From the NCBI GenBank assembly GCA_963707975.1, contig OY970177.1, positions 62,001-126,000 on the forward strand: a stretch of 64,000 nucleotides of DNA. The letters run 5' to 3'. Both the position numbers and the translations under genes were made by a program. The notes beneath the pieces are model-generated. The model saw nothing but the letters and a program-made list of their open reading frames with translations. It was not told the DNA's origin and did not search any database. The DNA is from CAVVXX01 sp963707975 (GTDB lineage: Bacteria; Pseudomonadota; Alphaproteobacteria; Micropepsales; Micropepsaceae). This document shows, piece after piece, positions 55,620-63,872 of the stretch (position 1 is the stretch's first letter; the number at the start of each line of letters is the position of its first letter).

Positions 55620-56287
55620 GCGTCATGCAGCGTTATCCCACACTCGCGAATTTGCCGGCGGTCATTCCCGTATTTCCGCTTGCGGGCGCGCTGCTGCTGC
55701 CACGCGGGCATTTGCCGCTCAATATTTTCGAGCCGCGTTATCTTGCCATGACCGAAGCTGTGATGGCGGGCAGCCGCATCATCGGCATGATCCAGCCGCG
55801 CGATGCAAACGATAAGAGTGCGCGGCCGGCGCTCGCCGATGTCGGCTGCGTCGGGCGTATCACCTCTTACGCCGAGACGGAAGACGGGCGTTACCTCATC
55901 ACGCTGACCGGCATCGCGCGTTTTCGTATCGCGGAAGAGCGCGATATGCCCACGCCTTTCCGCCAGGTCACTGCGGATTACGCGCCTTTCGCCAGCGATC
56001 TTTTCCCGCCGGAACAGGAACCTGTGATCGCGCGGGAAAAGCTTACGGCCGCGCTCAGGCCCTATCTCGAAGGGCGCAAGATGCAGACCGATTGGCGTTC
56101 GATCGAAGAAGCGCCGGCGGAATTGCTGGTCAATGCGCTGACCGTGCTTTGCCCCTTCGCTCCTAACGAAAAGCAGGCGCTTCTAGAGGCCTCCGGCGTT
56201 GCCGAACGCGCCGAGATGCTGATTGCACTGATCGAAATGGCCAATGCCGCGGCCCAGCAGCCGGCAGGCGGCCATCCGATAAACTGA
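55616..56287 (+). CDS. LON-substrate-binding-domain protein
   Basis: 223 residues consisting of the N-terminal Lon domain alone: LPAVIPVFPLAGALLLPRGH, LPLNIFEPRYLAM, RIIGMIQPR, GCVGRITSYAETEDGRYLIT and FRQVTADYAPF. No ATPase or protease part is present. GTG 55616 overlaps the cnoX stop; an ATG at 55625 is the alternative. The association with CnoX and Trm112 is common in alphaproteobacteria and suggests a protein-quality role. Confidence 0.9.
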   Translation: MSVMQRYPTLANLPAVIPVFPLAGALLLPRGHLPLNIFEPRYLAMTEAVMAGSRIIGMIQPRDANDKSARPALADVGCVGRITSYAETEDGRYLITLTGIARFRIAEERDMPTPFRQVTADYAPFASDLFPPEQEPVIAREKLTAALRPYLEGRKMQTDWRSIEEAPAELLVNALTVLCPFAPNEKQALLEASGVAERAEMLIALIEMANAAAQQPAGGHPIN

Positions 56288-56292
56288 TAGGC

Positions 56293-56478
56293 GTGGCCGT
56301 GGAACCCGATCCCAAGCTCATTGAAATCCTGGTCTGCCCGCTCACGAAGGGCCCGCTCGTCTATGACCGCGCGCGGCAGGAACTGGTCAGCAAAGCTGCG
56401 GGGCTTGCCTATCCCATCCGCGACGGCGTTCCCATCATGCTGCCCGATGAAGCCCGCGCGCTCCGCGTAGACGAATAA
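56293..56478 (+). CDS. Trm112-family small protein (YcaR-like)
   Basis: 61 residues: DPKLIEILVCPLTKGPLVYD, a beta hairpin, AYPIRDGVPIMLPDEAR. The second zinc-binding Cys pair of eukaryotic Trm112 is absent, as in most bacterial versions (one Cys remains). Bacterial Trm112-like proteins are thought to partner methyltransferases. The stop overlaps the following ATG (TAATG). Confidence 0.92.
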   Translation: MAVEPDPKLIEILVCPLTKGPLVYDRARQELVSKAAGLAYPIRDGVPIMLPDEARALRVDE

Positions 56479-56840
56479 TGGCGGCCGCGCACCCCTGGCC
56501 GAGCCTGATCAGGCTCAACGCGGCCAAGGACAAACTCGAAGTCGCCTTCGACACGGGCGAGCGTTTTGAATTCCCTGCCGAGTATTTGCGCGTGCACTCG
56601 CAAAGCGCGGAAGTAAAGGGCCATGGCGGCGCACCACGTCTGGCGGTGGCGGGCAAGCGCCATGTTAAGATCGCCGATGTGCAGGGCGTGGGCAATTACG
56701 CGGTGCGCATCGTCTTCGATGACGGTCATGACACCGGGCTCTATTCCTGGGATTATTTTTATGAGCTTGGCGCAGATCAGCAGAAGAAGTGGGCCGCCTA
56801 TCTGGCCGCGCTTGCAGCGCAAGGATTGAAACGTGACTAA
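56478..56840 (+). CDS. DUF971 (gamma-butyrobetaine-hydroxylase-like N-terminal domain) protein
   Basis: 120 residues: LIRLNAAKDKLEVAFDTGER, FEFPAEYLRVHSQSAEVKGH, VGNYAVRIVFDDGHDTGLYS and WDYFYELG. The last block is the family signature. Stand-alone DUF971 proteins are linked to Fe-S cluster metabolism (ApbC-associated) in some bacteria. It overlaps both neighbours, so it belongs to the same operon. Confidence 0.92.
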   Translation: MAAAHPWPSLIRLNAAKDKLEVAFDTGERFEFPAEYLRVHSQSAEVKGHGGAPRLAVAGKRHVKIADVQGVGNYAVRIVFDDGHDTGLYSWDYFYELGADQQKKWAAYLAALAAQGLKRD

Positions 56841-57733
56841 GAAGAAAGAACCGAAACTGCCTTACCCGCGCATTTTGCGCAAAGAAACTGGCGGACCGCG
56901 CCCTGTCATCAAGGGCCAAGATGGCGGCCGCTGGACGGATTTCTATCACCTGATGCTGAAGGCGCCGTGGTGGCTTTTCATTCTGGGCCTGGCCGCGATT
57001 TTCGCAGGCCTCAATGCGGCGTTCGCAGGACTTTATCTGCTTGATCCCCAAGGCCTCGAAAATGCGCGACCAGGCTCGTTCTGGGATGCCTATCTTTTCA
57101 GCGTCGAGACCATGGCATCGGTCAGCTACAGCACGATACTGCCCAAGACTACCTATGCCAACGTGCTGGTCACGGCGGAAGCATTTTTCGCCATTCTCAA
57201 CATCGCGCTGGCCACCGGCATCGTCTTTGCGCGCATTTCGCGGCCCACCGCGCGCGTCGTGTTCAGTAACAAGGCCGTCATTAATCGCTATGATGGCCAG
57301 CCCATGCTGATGTTCCGCGCCGCCAACCAGCGCGGCAACCAGATCATGGAGGCAACTGTAAGCGTTACATTGGCGCGCCAGGCTGATGACACGCGAAGGC
57401 GTCGTCATGCGCCGCATGGAGGAACTGAAGCTCGCGCGCTCGCGTTCGCCGCTGTTCTCGCTGTCATGGACAGTGATGCACCCGATCGACAAGGACAGCC
57501 CGTTTAACGGCGCCACGCGCGAATCCATGCTGAAGGAGCAGATGGAGGTCATCATCATCATTAGCGGGATGGACGATACTTTTGCCGACAAGGTCTATGC
57601 GCGGCACTCCTACCTGCCGCACGAAATCTACTGGGACAAGCAGTTCGAGGACGTGCTGTTCGTGCTGGAAGATGGGCGGCGTTTCGTCGATCTGAATAAA
57701 TTTCACGAAATCAAGGATGCGACCAAAGTTTAA
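56833..57733 (+). pseudogene. Kir-type inward-rectifier K+ channel, frameshifted and with an altered selectivity filter
   Basis: From GTG 56833: slide helix (GGRWTDFYHLMLKAPWWLFI), two membrane helices around a pore loop, then the cytoplasmic immunoglobulin-like domain. Near 57380-57383 the frame moves by +1: VSVTLARQ continues as LMTREGVVMRRMEELKLARS and runs to 57733, including FSLSWTVMHPID and RHSYLPHEIYWDKQFEDVLF, all typical of KirBac. Removing one G gives about 299 residues, the usual length. The pore reads TMASVSYST (93-101) where KirBac has TMATVGYGD, so both filter Gly are Ser. Confidence 0.85.
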
Positions 57734-58776
57734 GCCGCATCCACACCAGCGGCGTCGGCGATATGCGCGAAACCGTCGCGTACGAGAAGCGCCAGCAGCT
57801 CGCGCTGGATGCGCGGGATAAGGCCGGCGCCTTCATAGGCAAAAGCCGTATAAAGCTGCACCAGCGAAGCGCCCGCGCGGATCTTGGCATAGGCGTCCGC
57901 GCCAGATCCCACGCCGCCCACGCCAACGAGAACGAGCTTTTTGCCAACGCGCTGGCGCATGGCTTTCAAGATCGCCGTGGAGGGCGCGAACAGCGGCGCG
58001 CCGGATAGCCCGCCTGCCTCATTTTTATTTCTGCTTTTCAAACCGGGCGGGCGCGCCAATGTGGTGTTTGAGATAATCAAGCCTTCAATACCGGCAGCGA
58101 GACTCACAGCGGCGATGCCGTCCAGGCTCGCGCCATCCAGATCGGGCGCGATCTTGAGCAACAGCGGCGTTTTCAGATTTGCCTGCGCGCGCGCTTCGGC
58201 GAGTGCCCATAACAGATGCTCCAACTCGTCCCTGTTCTGCAGCCCGCGCAGGCCGGGCGTGTTGGGCGACGACACATTGATGGCAATATAAGAAGCAAGC
58301 GGCGCCAGCCTTTTGAAGGCCGCGACATAATCCGCGATGCGATTTGTGGAATCCGCGTTGGCCCCGATATTGACGCCGGCAATACCCCCTGCCTTGCGTG
58401 CGGCAAGGCGCTTGCCCGCGCGCTCCATGCCGCAATTGTTGAAGCCCAGGCGGTTTATCACCGCGCGATCTTCAGGAAGGCGAAACACGCGCGGTCGCGG
58501 ATTGCCGGCTTGAGGACGCGGCGTGAGCGTGCCGCATTCGACGAAACCAAAACCAAATTTCAGCATGACGCCTGGAAGCTGGGCGTTCTTGTCGAAGCCC
58601 GCCGCGAGCCCGATGGGATTGTTAAACACGAGGCCCAGCGCCTGCACTTGCAGCCGCGGATCGCCCTCCGGCGCCGGGCCAAGCATGGGCCCGGTCAGCC
58701 TGAGCAGACGCAGTGTTGCGTTGTGGGCTGCTTCGGCCGGAAGCGCCCGTAAGGCGCTAGTCAGTATCGCCATCAT
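57730..58776 (-). CDS. pyrD: PyrD, quinone-dependent (class 2) dihydroorotate dehydrogenase
   Basis: About 348 residues from ATG 58776 (ATG 58785 and 58773 are also possible). Membrane-associated flavoprotein of pyrimidine synthesis. N-terminal helices for quinone access are followed by NNPIGLAAGFDKNAQLP, GFGFVECGTLTPRPQAGNPR, RLPEDRAVINRLGFNN, YIAINVSSPNTPGLRGLQ with the catalytic Ser, KIAPDLDGASL and ISNTTLARP. Its stop overlaps the convergent channel gene by four bases. Confidence 0.96.
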   Translation of the reverse strand: MMAILTSALRALPAEAAHNATLRLLRLTGPMLGPAPEGDPRLQVQALGLVFNNPIGLAAGFDKNAQLPGVMLKFGFGFVECGTLTPRPQAGNPRPRVFRLPEDRAVINRLGFNNCGMERAGKRLAARKAGGIAGVNIGANADSTNRIADYVAAFKRLAPLASYIAINVSSPNTPGLRGLQNRDELEHLLWALAEARAQANLKTPLLLKIAPDLDGASLDGIAAVSLAAGIEGLIISNTTLARPPGLKSRNKNEAGGLSGAPLFAPSTAILKAMRQRVGKKLVLVGVGGVGSGADAYAKIRAGASLVQLYTAFAYEGAGLIPRIQRELLALLVRDGFAHIADAAGVDAA

Positions 58777-58825
58777 CCCGGCCATAATGCAGGGATTCGC
58801 AAGGCAAAACCGGGCTTGTTGGCCT

Positions 58826-58854
58826 TTTGACATTATAGGAATAAAAGCATATCA
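58826..58854 (+). promoter_or_regulatory. Sigma-70 promoter of the S24 gene
   Basis: TTGACA (58826-58831), 17 bases, TATCAT (58849-58854). The -35 is perfect and the -10 differs at two positions. It lies 25 bases before the chosen start, so the leader is short. Confidence 0.75.
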
Positions 58855-58878
58855 TTGGATAGTATTCATAACCCAGGC

Positions 58879-59517
58879 ATGCCCATGCTTACGCATAAGC
58901 AGATCTGGGAAGGCATCGACGCCCTGGCCGGCCGCCACAACCTTTCGCCTTCCGGCCTTGCCAAGCTCGCGGGGCTCGACCCCACGGCTTTCAACAAGAG
59001 CAAGCGCGAAGCGGGCGACGGCAAACCACACTGGCCTTCGACCGAAAGCATTTCGAAGGTGCTCCAGGCCACCGGCTCTTCGCTGGAAGAATTCGTGGCC
59101 CTGGTCACGCATGAGCAAGGCGCGCGCGGCTCGCGCTTCTTGCCGCTGATCGGCTTCGCGCAGGCGGGCGCGCATGGCTATTTCGACGATGCGGGGTTCC
59201 CCGCGGGCGCAGGCTGGGAGGAGATCGCCTTCCCCGAACTCGGCGACCCGCACGCCTATGCGCTCGAAATCACCGGCGAATCCATGCAGCCGGTTTACCG
59301 CGATGGCGACCGCATCATCGTCTCACCCGCCGCCAGCGTGCGACGCGGCGACCGCGTGGTGGTGCGCACATTAAAAGGCGAGATGATGGTGAAACAGCTC
59401 AGGCGCATGAGTGCGCGCCGGATCGAGCTGCAATCTTTCAATCCCAGTTTCGAAGACCGCGTGTTCGAGCTCTCCGACTTGGGCTTCATTCACCGCATCA
59501 TCTGGTCAAGCCAGTAA
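58879..59517 (+). CDS. S24-family (LexA/CI-type) HTH regulator
   Basis: About 212 residues. The N-terminal helix-turn-helix (GRHNLSPSGLAKLAGLDPTA) is followed by a linker with a candidate Ala-Gly cleavage site (FAQAGAHG) and the S24 domain: the catalytic Ser in TGESMQPVYRDGD and the general-base Lys in KGEMMVKQLRR. This is the layout of self-cleaving repressors such as CI or PrtR, which respond to RecA filaments; many such chromosomal proteins are not phage-linked, and no phage genes lie nearby. Confidence 0.9.
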   Translation: MPMLTHKQIWEGIDALAGRHNLSPSGLAKLAGLDPTAFNKSKREAGDGKPHWPSTESISKVLQATGSSLEEFVALVTHEQGARGSRFLPLIGFAQAGAHGYFDDAGFPAGAGWEEIAFPELGDPHAYALEITGESMQPVYRDGDRIIVSPAASVRRGDRVVVRTLKGEMMVKQLRRMSARRIELQSFNPSFEDRVFELSDLGFIHRIIWSSQ

Positions 59518-59520
59518 TGC

Positions 59521-60291
59521 TCATGGGTAACCCTGGTAACGCTTCACCTGCGCGGAAAATCCGGCCATGTCATTCTTCGCCAACAGGTCGCTTAGCGTCT
59601 TCGCACGCGCCTGCAGCGCACGCTCATAGGCGCCGGGGGCCGACGCGGATGAGGCCGCCGCTAATTGCGTATCGATTTCCTTGCGCTGCCCTTTGGCGTC
59701 ATAAGCCGCAAGCTGGAGCGCAAATTCGTAATGGAGGATGACATCATTGGGCGCGGCCGCGATGGCTTGCTTGAACGTTTTGACGCCTGCATCGAAGCTC
59801 GCGTCATAAAGCCAGCGCCCGAACATGCCGCCGCCGCGCACGATCTCGATATTCCAGCCGCCCAGCCCCGCCAGCACCAGCGGATCGTTAGGCGCAAGCG
59901 AAAGCGCCGTGTCGATCGCCTGTTTCGCCTTGCTGGGAAGGCCCCCCGAGCTCGCCGCCATGGTGCCGATGATGTGGTTCTCGAAGCCCATGGCCGAAGC
60001 AAGATAGATATAAGCCTGAGGCTTTTTCGGATCGGCGTTGATGGCGCGCTGTGCCAGCGCCTCCACTTTGTGAAAGCAGTCAAGACAGGAGGCATTGTTC
60101 AGTTTCGCATCGGAAAGTGCTGCGCGCGTGGCAAGCGTCAGACCTTCGGCGTCGCCCTTTGCCTCGCCAGCGGCAACTGCTCCGGCATAGTCGCCTTTGT
60201 CATAGAGAGCCTGCGGCGTGTCATCGGCAAAGGCCGGCGCGGCTGCGAAGCCAACCAGAATGGCGAGTGTGGCAATGTGCGTTTTACGCAT
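59521..60291 (-). CDS. Periplasmic TPR-repeat protein
   Basis: 256 residues with a signal peptide ending APAFADD (about 22). Several TPR-like units are seen (ALYDKGDYAGAVAAGEAKGD; QAIDTALSLAPNDPLVLAGL; TFKQAIAAAPNDVILHYEFA), with two Cys spaced CLDC (about 69-72). Probably a protein-interaction scaffold; no specific partner is evident. It begins three bases after lysK, so it is likely co-transcribed. Confidence 0.85.
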   Translation of the reverse strand: MRKTHIATLAILVGFAAAPAFADDTPQALYDKGDYAGAVAAGEAKGDAEGLTLATRAALSDAKLNNASCLDCFHKVEALAQRAINADPKKPQAYIYLASAMGFENHIIGTMAASSGGLPSKAKQAIDTALSLAPNDPLVLAGLGGWNIEIVRGGGMFGRWLYDASFDAGVKTFKQAIAAAPNDVILHYEFALQLAAYDAKGQRKEIDTQLAAASSASAPGAYERALQARAKTLSDLLAKNDMAGFSAQVKRYQGYP

Positions 60292-60294
60292 GGC

Positions 60295-61902
60295 TTAACC
60301 TGTCGCCTCCTTGAGAAATGCGCCGTCGAGCGCGCGCCGCACGAGCGCGGCGGTTTCGCGGCAACCGAACAGAACTGCGAACGAGCCAAAACGCGGCCCC
60401 TGCGTCTGGCCGAACAATACTTCATAGATGGCCTTGAACCAATCGCGCAAGGGCTCGAATTGATGCTTCTTGCCAATTTCATAGACCTCGAATTGCACCC
60501 TTTCCGCGTCGCGTTCGGCAGCCATCCTGTCGAGCATGGCGGCAAGCTCGGCCAACGCCGCGCGTTCTTTTTCGGTGGGCGCGCGATAAGTCTTCTGTGG
60601 GCGGACGAAATCTTCGTAATATTTCAACGCATAGCCGACAAGCTTGTCCAGACCCGGATGATCCCTGGGCTCGGTGCCCGGCGCATAAGTGCGGATGAAG
60701 CCCCACAGCACATCGCGGTTATGCGCGTTAGAGGCGCTCACCAGATTGAGTAACAGCGCGAAAGTAACAGGATATTTTTCCTTGGGCGGATGGCCGCTGT
60801 GGATATGCCAAACGGGATTTTCCAGCTTTGCCGCTTCGTCATCCAATGCCTGATATTCGGCAAGGAACGTCAGGTAATCGTCGACGGCTTTCGGGATGAC
60901 ATCGAAGTAAAGTTTTTTCGCTGCGCGCGGCTTGTGATACATGAACAGCGCCAGGCTTTCTTCCGAACCATAGGTAAGCCATTCGTCGATTGTGAGGCCA
61001 TTGCCGCGCGATTTAGAAATGCGCTCGCCATTTTCATCGAGAAACAGTTCGTAATTGAAGCCATCCGGCGGCTCCCCGCCCAGCACCCGCAAAATCTTCG
61101 ACGACAATTCGACCGAAGAAATCAGATCCTTGCCCGACATTTCGTAATCGACGCCCAAAGCCAGCCAGCGCATCGCCCAATCGGCCTTCCATTGCAGCTT
61201 GCAGTGGCCGCGGGTAACCAGCGTCTCGATGCGCTTGCCCTTGTCTTCATAAGTGATCGTACCTTTGTCGGCATTCCACGCCACCACCGGCACCTGCAGC
61301 ACGTGACCATTGCGTGGGCTGATGGGCAAGAACGGGCTGTAAGTCGCACGCCGGTCCGGCCCCAGCGTGGGCAGCACAATGTCGCGCACTTTCTCGTAAT
61401 TGCGCAAAACGATAAGCAGTGCGGCATCGAAACGGCCGCTTTTGTAGCATTCGGTCGAACTCAGGAATTCGTATTCGAAACCGAAGCGGTCGAGAAACGC
61501 GCGCAGCCGCGCATTGTTGTGCGAGCCGTAGCTGTCATGCGTGCCGAACGGATCTGGCACTGAGGTTAACGGTTTGCCGAGATGTTCCTTCAACATCTCC
61601 TGATTTGGGACGTTGCCTGGTATCTTTCTGAGCCCATCCATATCGTCGGAAAAGGCGACCAGCCTTGTGGGCACGTCTGTGATCAATTTGAACGCATGGC
61701 GCACCCAGGTGGTGCGCGCAACCTCGCCAAAAGTGCCGATATGCGGCAGGCCCGAAGGCCCGTAACCGGTCTCGAACAACACTTCCTTAACCTCGCCACC
61801 GAGCGCGCGCTTGCGTTCGATCCGCGCCACCACCTTGCGCGCTTCCTCGAACGGCCAGGCGTGTGCGGAGAGGCCTAGTTCTCGTTGTGGTTGGTTAGCC
61901 AT
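60295..61902 (-). CDS. lysK: LysK, class I lysyl-tRNA synthetase
   Basis: 535-residue class I enzyme charging tRNA-Lys. The HIGH-type motif is PSGLPHIGTFGEV (about 50-62) and the KMSKS-type motif is ERISKSRGNG. Class I LysRS replaces the more usual class II enzyme in most alphaproteobacteria and archaea, so its presence supports the taxonomic call. The C-terminal alpha-helical anticodon-binding domain is intact. Confidence 0.96.
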   Translation of the reverse strand: MANQPQRELGLSAHAWPFEEARKVVARIERKRALGGEVKEVLFETGYGPSGLPHIGTFGEVARTTWVRHAFKLITDVPTRLVAFSDDMDGLRKIPGNVPNQEMLKEHLGKPLTSVPDPFGTHDSYGSHNNARLRAFLDRFGFEYEFLSSTECYKSGRFDAALLIVLRNYEKVRDIVLPTLGPDRRATYSPFLPISPRNGHVLQVPVVAWNADKGTITYEDKGKRIETLVTRGHCKLQWKADWAMRWLALGVDYEMSGKDLISSVELSSKILRVLGGEPPDGFNYELFLDENGERISKSRGNGLTIDEWLTYGSEESLALFMYHKPRAAKKLYFDVIPKAVDDYLTFLAEYQALDDEAAKLENPVWHIHSGHPPKEKYPVTFALLLNLVSASNAHNRDVLWGFIRTYAPGTEPRDHPGLDKLVGYALKYYEDFVRPQKTYRAPTEKERAALAELAAMLDRMAAERDAERVQFEVYEIGKKHQFEPLRDWFKAIYEVLFGQTQGPRFGSFAVLFGCRETAALVRRALDGAFLKEATG

Positions 61903-61997
61903 AGGGACGGGCGTTAAGCCTCATGAAAGACAGAAAAGCTAGGCTTCGCCTGTAACAGCGTCAACGCATCCAGCAGTGGCGAAGGACTGGCTAACCG

Positions 61998-63779
61998 ATG
62001 GCAAATGACTGGCTGCATAAAGAAAGCGCCACCGAGAGCACTGCGCTGCTGGCCGGCCGCGTGGCAGTGCTGTATGCGCTCAGCCAATATTACCTCTTCC
62101 TGCCTTTCGCCGCGTTGTGCATGGCGGCAACCATCGTCCATCACCCGGGGCAATTGTGGCTGACGGCCGCGCCCTTCCTGCTGCAGATCGTCGCCACCGT
62201 GGCTGGCAATAGGCTTAAGCAAAACTACGATTCCCGCCGCGTCGACGACGATCCGGCAATCTGGCTCAGGCGTTACACCATCTTTTCGGCCATCGTCGGC
62301 AGCATCTGGGGCTTTGGCGCGGTGGTCTGGTTCGTGCCGAATGCCTTCCCGGCGCAAGCCTATCTCTGCCTAGCCTTCCTCGGCATGACGGCGACCGAGT
62401 TCATCGTACGCGCGGCCTATCGCCCTGCCTATCTCGCACATGCTTCCTGTTCGCTTGGTCCCTTAGCCGTGATGCTGTTCCTCGATGGCAGTTCTTACGC
62501 GATGCTGACGAGCATACTTGTCCTCTTCTTTGGCGGCGTGCTTTACAGCTATTGCGAAGCAATCGGCAAAATGATCGACGACAGCGTCCGCCTCCGGCAC
62601 GAAAACGCGCTGCTGGTTGTGAGGCTGTCGCATGAAAAACGCGAAGCGGAAGTAGCGCGCGATGCAGCGCGGACCAGTGAGCGCGCCAAATCGGCTTTCT
62701 TTGCGACCATGAGCCACGAACTGCGCACACCGCTCAACGCCATGCTGGGCATGGCGCAGTTGCTGGAGCGCAGCGAGCTCGAAAAAACCCAACGCGAATA
62801 CGTGAAGGTGCTGATCGAGGGTGGCCGCAGCCTGACGACGCTTCTGGATGACGTTATCGATCTCTCGCGCAGCGAAGACGAAGTGCCGGACGCGCCGAAG
62901 GAAGGCGGCAACGCCGCACAGGCTGTCCGCACCGTGGCGCGTCTGCTGCAATCTAAGGCGTGGGAGAAGCGCCTGAGGCTTTCGGTAAATGTCGCGCCCG
63001 ATCTGCCGCGCGTGGCTGTTGATCCACGCCAGCTCCGGCGCGTGCTACTTAAGCTCACCGACAATGCTCTGAAATTCACCGAGAAGGGCAGCGTCGAAAT
63101 CACGGTAGCGCCGGTGACGGAAATGGATGGCCGCGCCTTCGTGCGGTTCCAGATCGCCGATACTGGCCCCGGCATATCGCGCGATGTCATACCGGTATTG
63201 TTCGACGCTTTCGCGCGCGCCGACGATTCTTATGCCCGCCAGCACAACGGCGCGGGCGTAGGCCTCGCTGTCGCCAAGCGCGTCGTGGAAGCGATGGGCG
63301 GCGCTATCGGCGTCGAGAGCGAGACCGGCAAGGGCGCCACTTTCTGGTTCACCGCGCCAGTGTCCACAACAGCCACGGGACACGCAGATGATGCAGAAGG
63401 GGACAGGATGAGCTTCGATTTCGATGGCGCCGACGCGGCGATAGACTCGAACACTTTTGCCACCCTTGAAAAATCTCTCGGCCTTTCGACGCTGGTCGAG
63501 ATTCTGCAATCCTACATGGCGACCGCAGAGGGCTTGACCGCGGCGCTTGCAGGCGCCTCCGAAGCACAGGATTGGACCCAGGCAGGCCGCCTTGCACAGG
63601 ATATCGCGGGCGCTGCCGGCGGACTTGGCCTCGTGTCGCTGACGGCCACGGCGCGCGCGCTCGCGCAGGCGAGCCGCGACGGCAAGGGCTCGCTTTATAT
63701 GGCCACACAGGACGTGCTGGCCGAACATCAGCGCACCAAGGAAGCGCTGCAGCGGCTGTATCCGGCGCTTGCCGCCTGA
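61998..63779 (+). CDS. Membrane histidine kinase with a degenerate Hpt-like C-terminus
   Basis: 593 residues. About six to seven membrane helices in the first 195 residues, a short coiled coil, HisKA with FFATMSHELRTPLNAMLGMA (phospho-accepting His240), HATPase with NALKFT (N box), DTGPGIS (G1) and GAGVGLAVAKRVVEAMGG (G2). The last 110 residues resemble an Hpt bundle, but the His expected in AxDIxGAAGxLG is Gln534 (AQDIAGAAGGLG). Thus the kinase core looks active and the tail should not relay phosphate. No response regulator lies adjacent. Confidence 0.9.
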   Translation: MANDWLHKESATESTALLAGRVAVLYALSQYYLFLPFAALCMAATIVHHPGQLWLTAAPFLLQIVATVAGNRLKQNYDSRRVDDDPAIWLRRYTIFSAIVGSIWGFGAVVWFVPNAFPAQAYLCLAFLGMTATEFIVRAAYRPAYLAHASCSLGPLAVMLFLDGSSYAMLTSILVLFFGGVLYSYCEAIGKMIDDSVRLRHENALLVVRLSHEKREAEVARDAARTSERAKSAFFATMSHELRTPLNAMLGMAQLLERSELEKTQREYVKVLIEGGRSLTTLLDDVIDLSRSEDEVPDAPKEGGNAAQAVRTVARLLQSKAWEKRLRLSVNVAPDLPRVAVDPRQLRRVLLKLTDNALKFTEKGSVEITVAPVTEMDGRAFVRFQIADTGPGISRDVIPVLFDAFARADDSYARQHNGAGVGLAVAKRVVEAMGGAIGVESETGKGATFWFTAPVSTTATGHADDAEGDRMSFDFDGADAAIDSNTFATLEKSLGLSTLVEILQSYMATAEGLTAALAGASEAQDWTQAGRLAQDIAGAAGGLGLVSLTATARALAQASRDGKGSLYMATQDVLAEHQRTKEALQRLYPALAA

Positions 63780-63872
63780 TTTCGCAGATTTCTTTGGATG
63801 ACCCGCCCGGCACACTTGGTCGTGCGCGAGCTCAAGGCTATGTAGAATGCTGCAAAACGGCAGCAGCAATTC

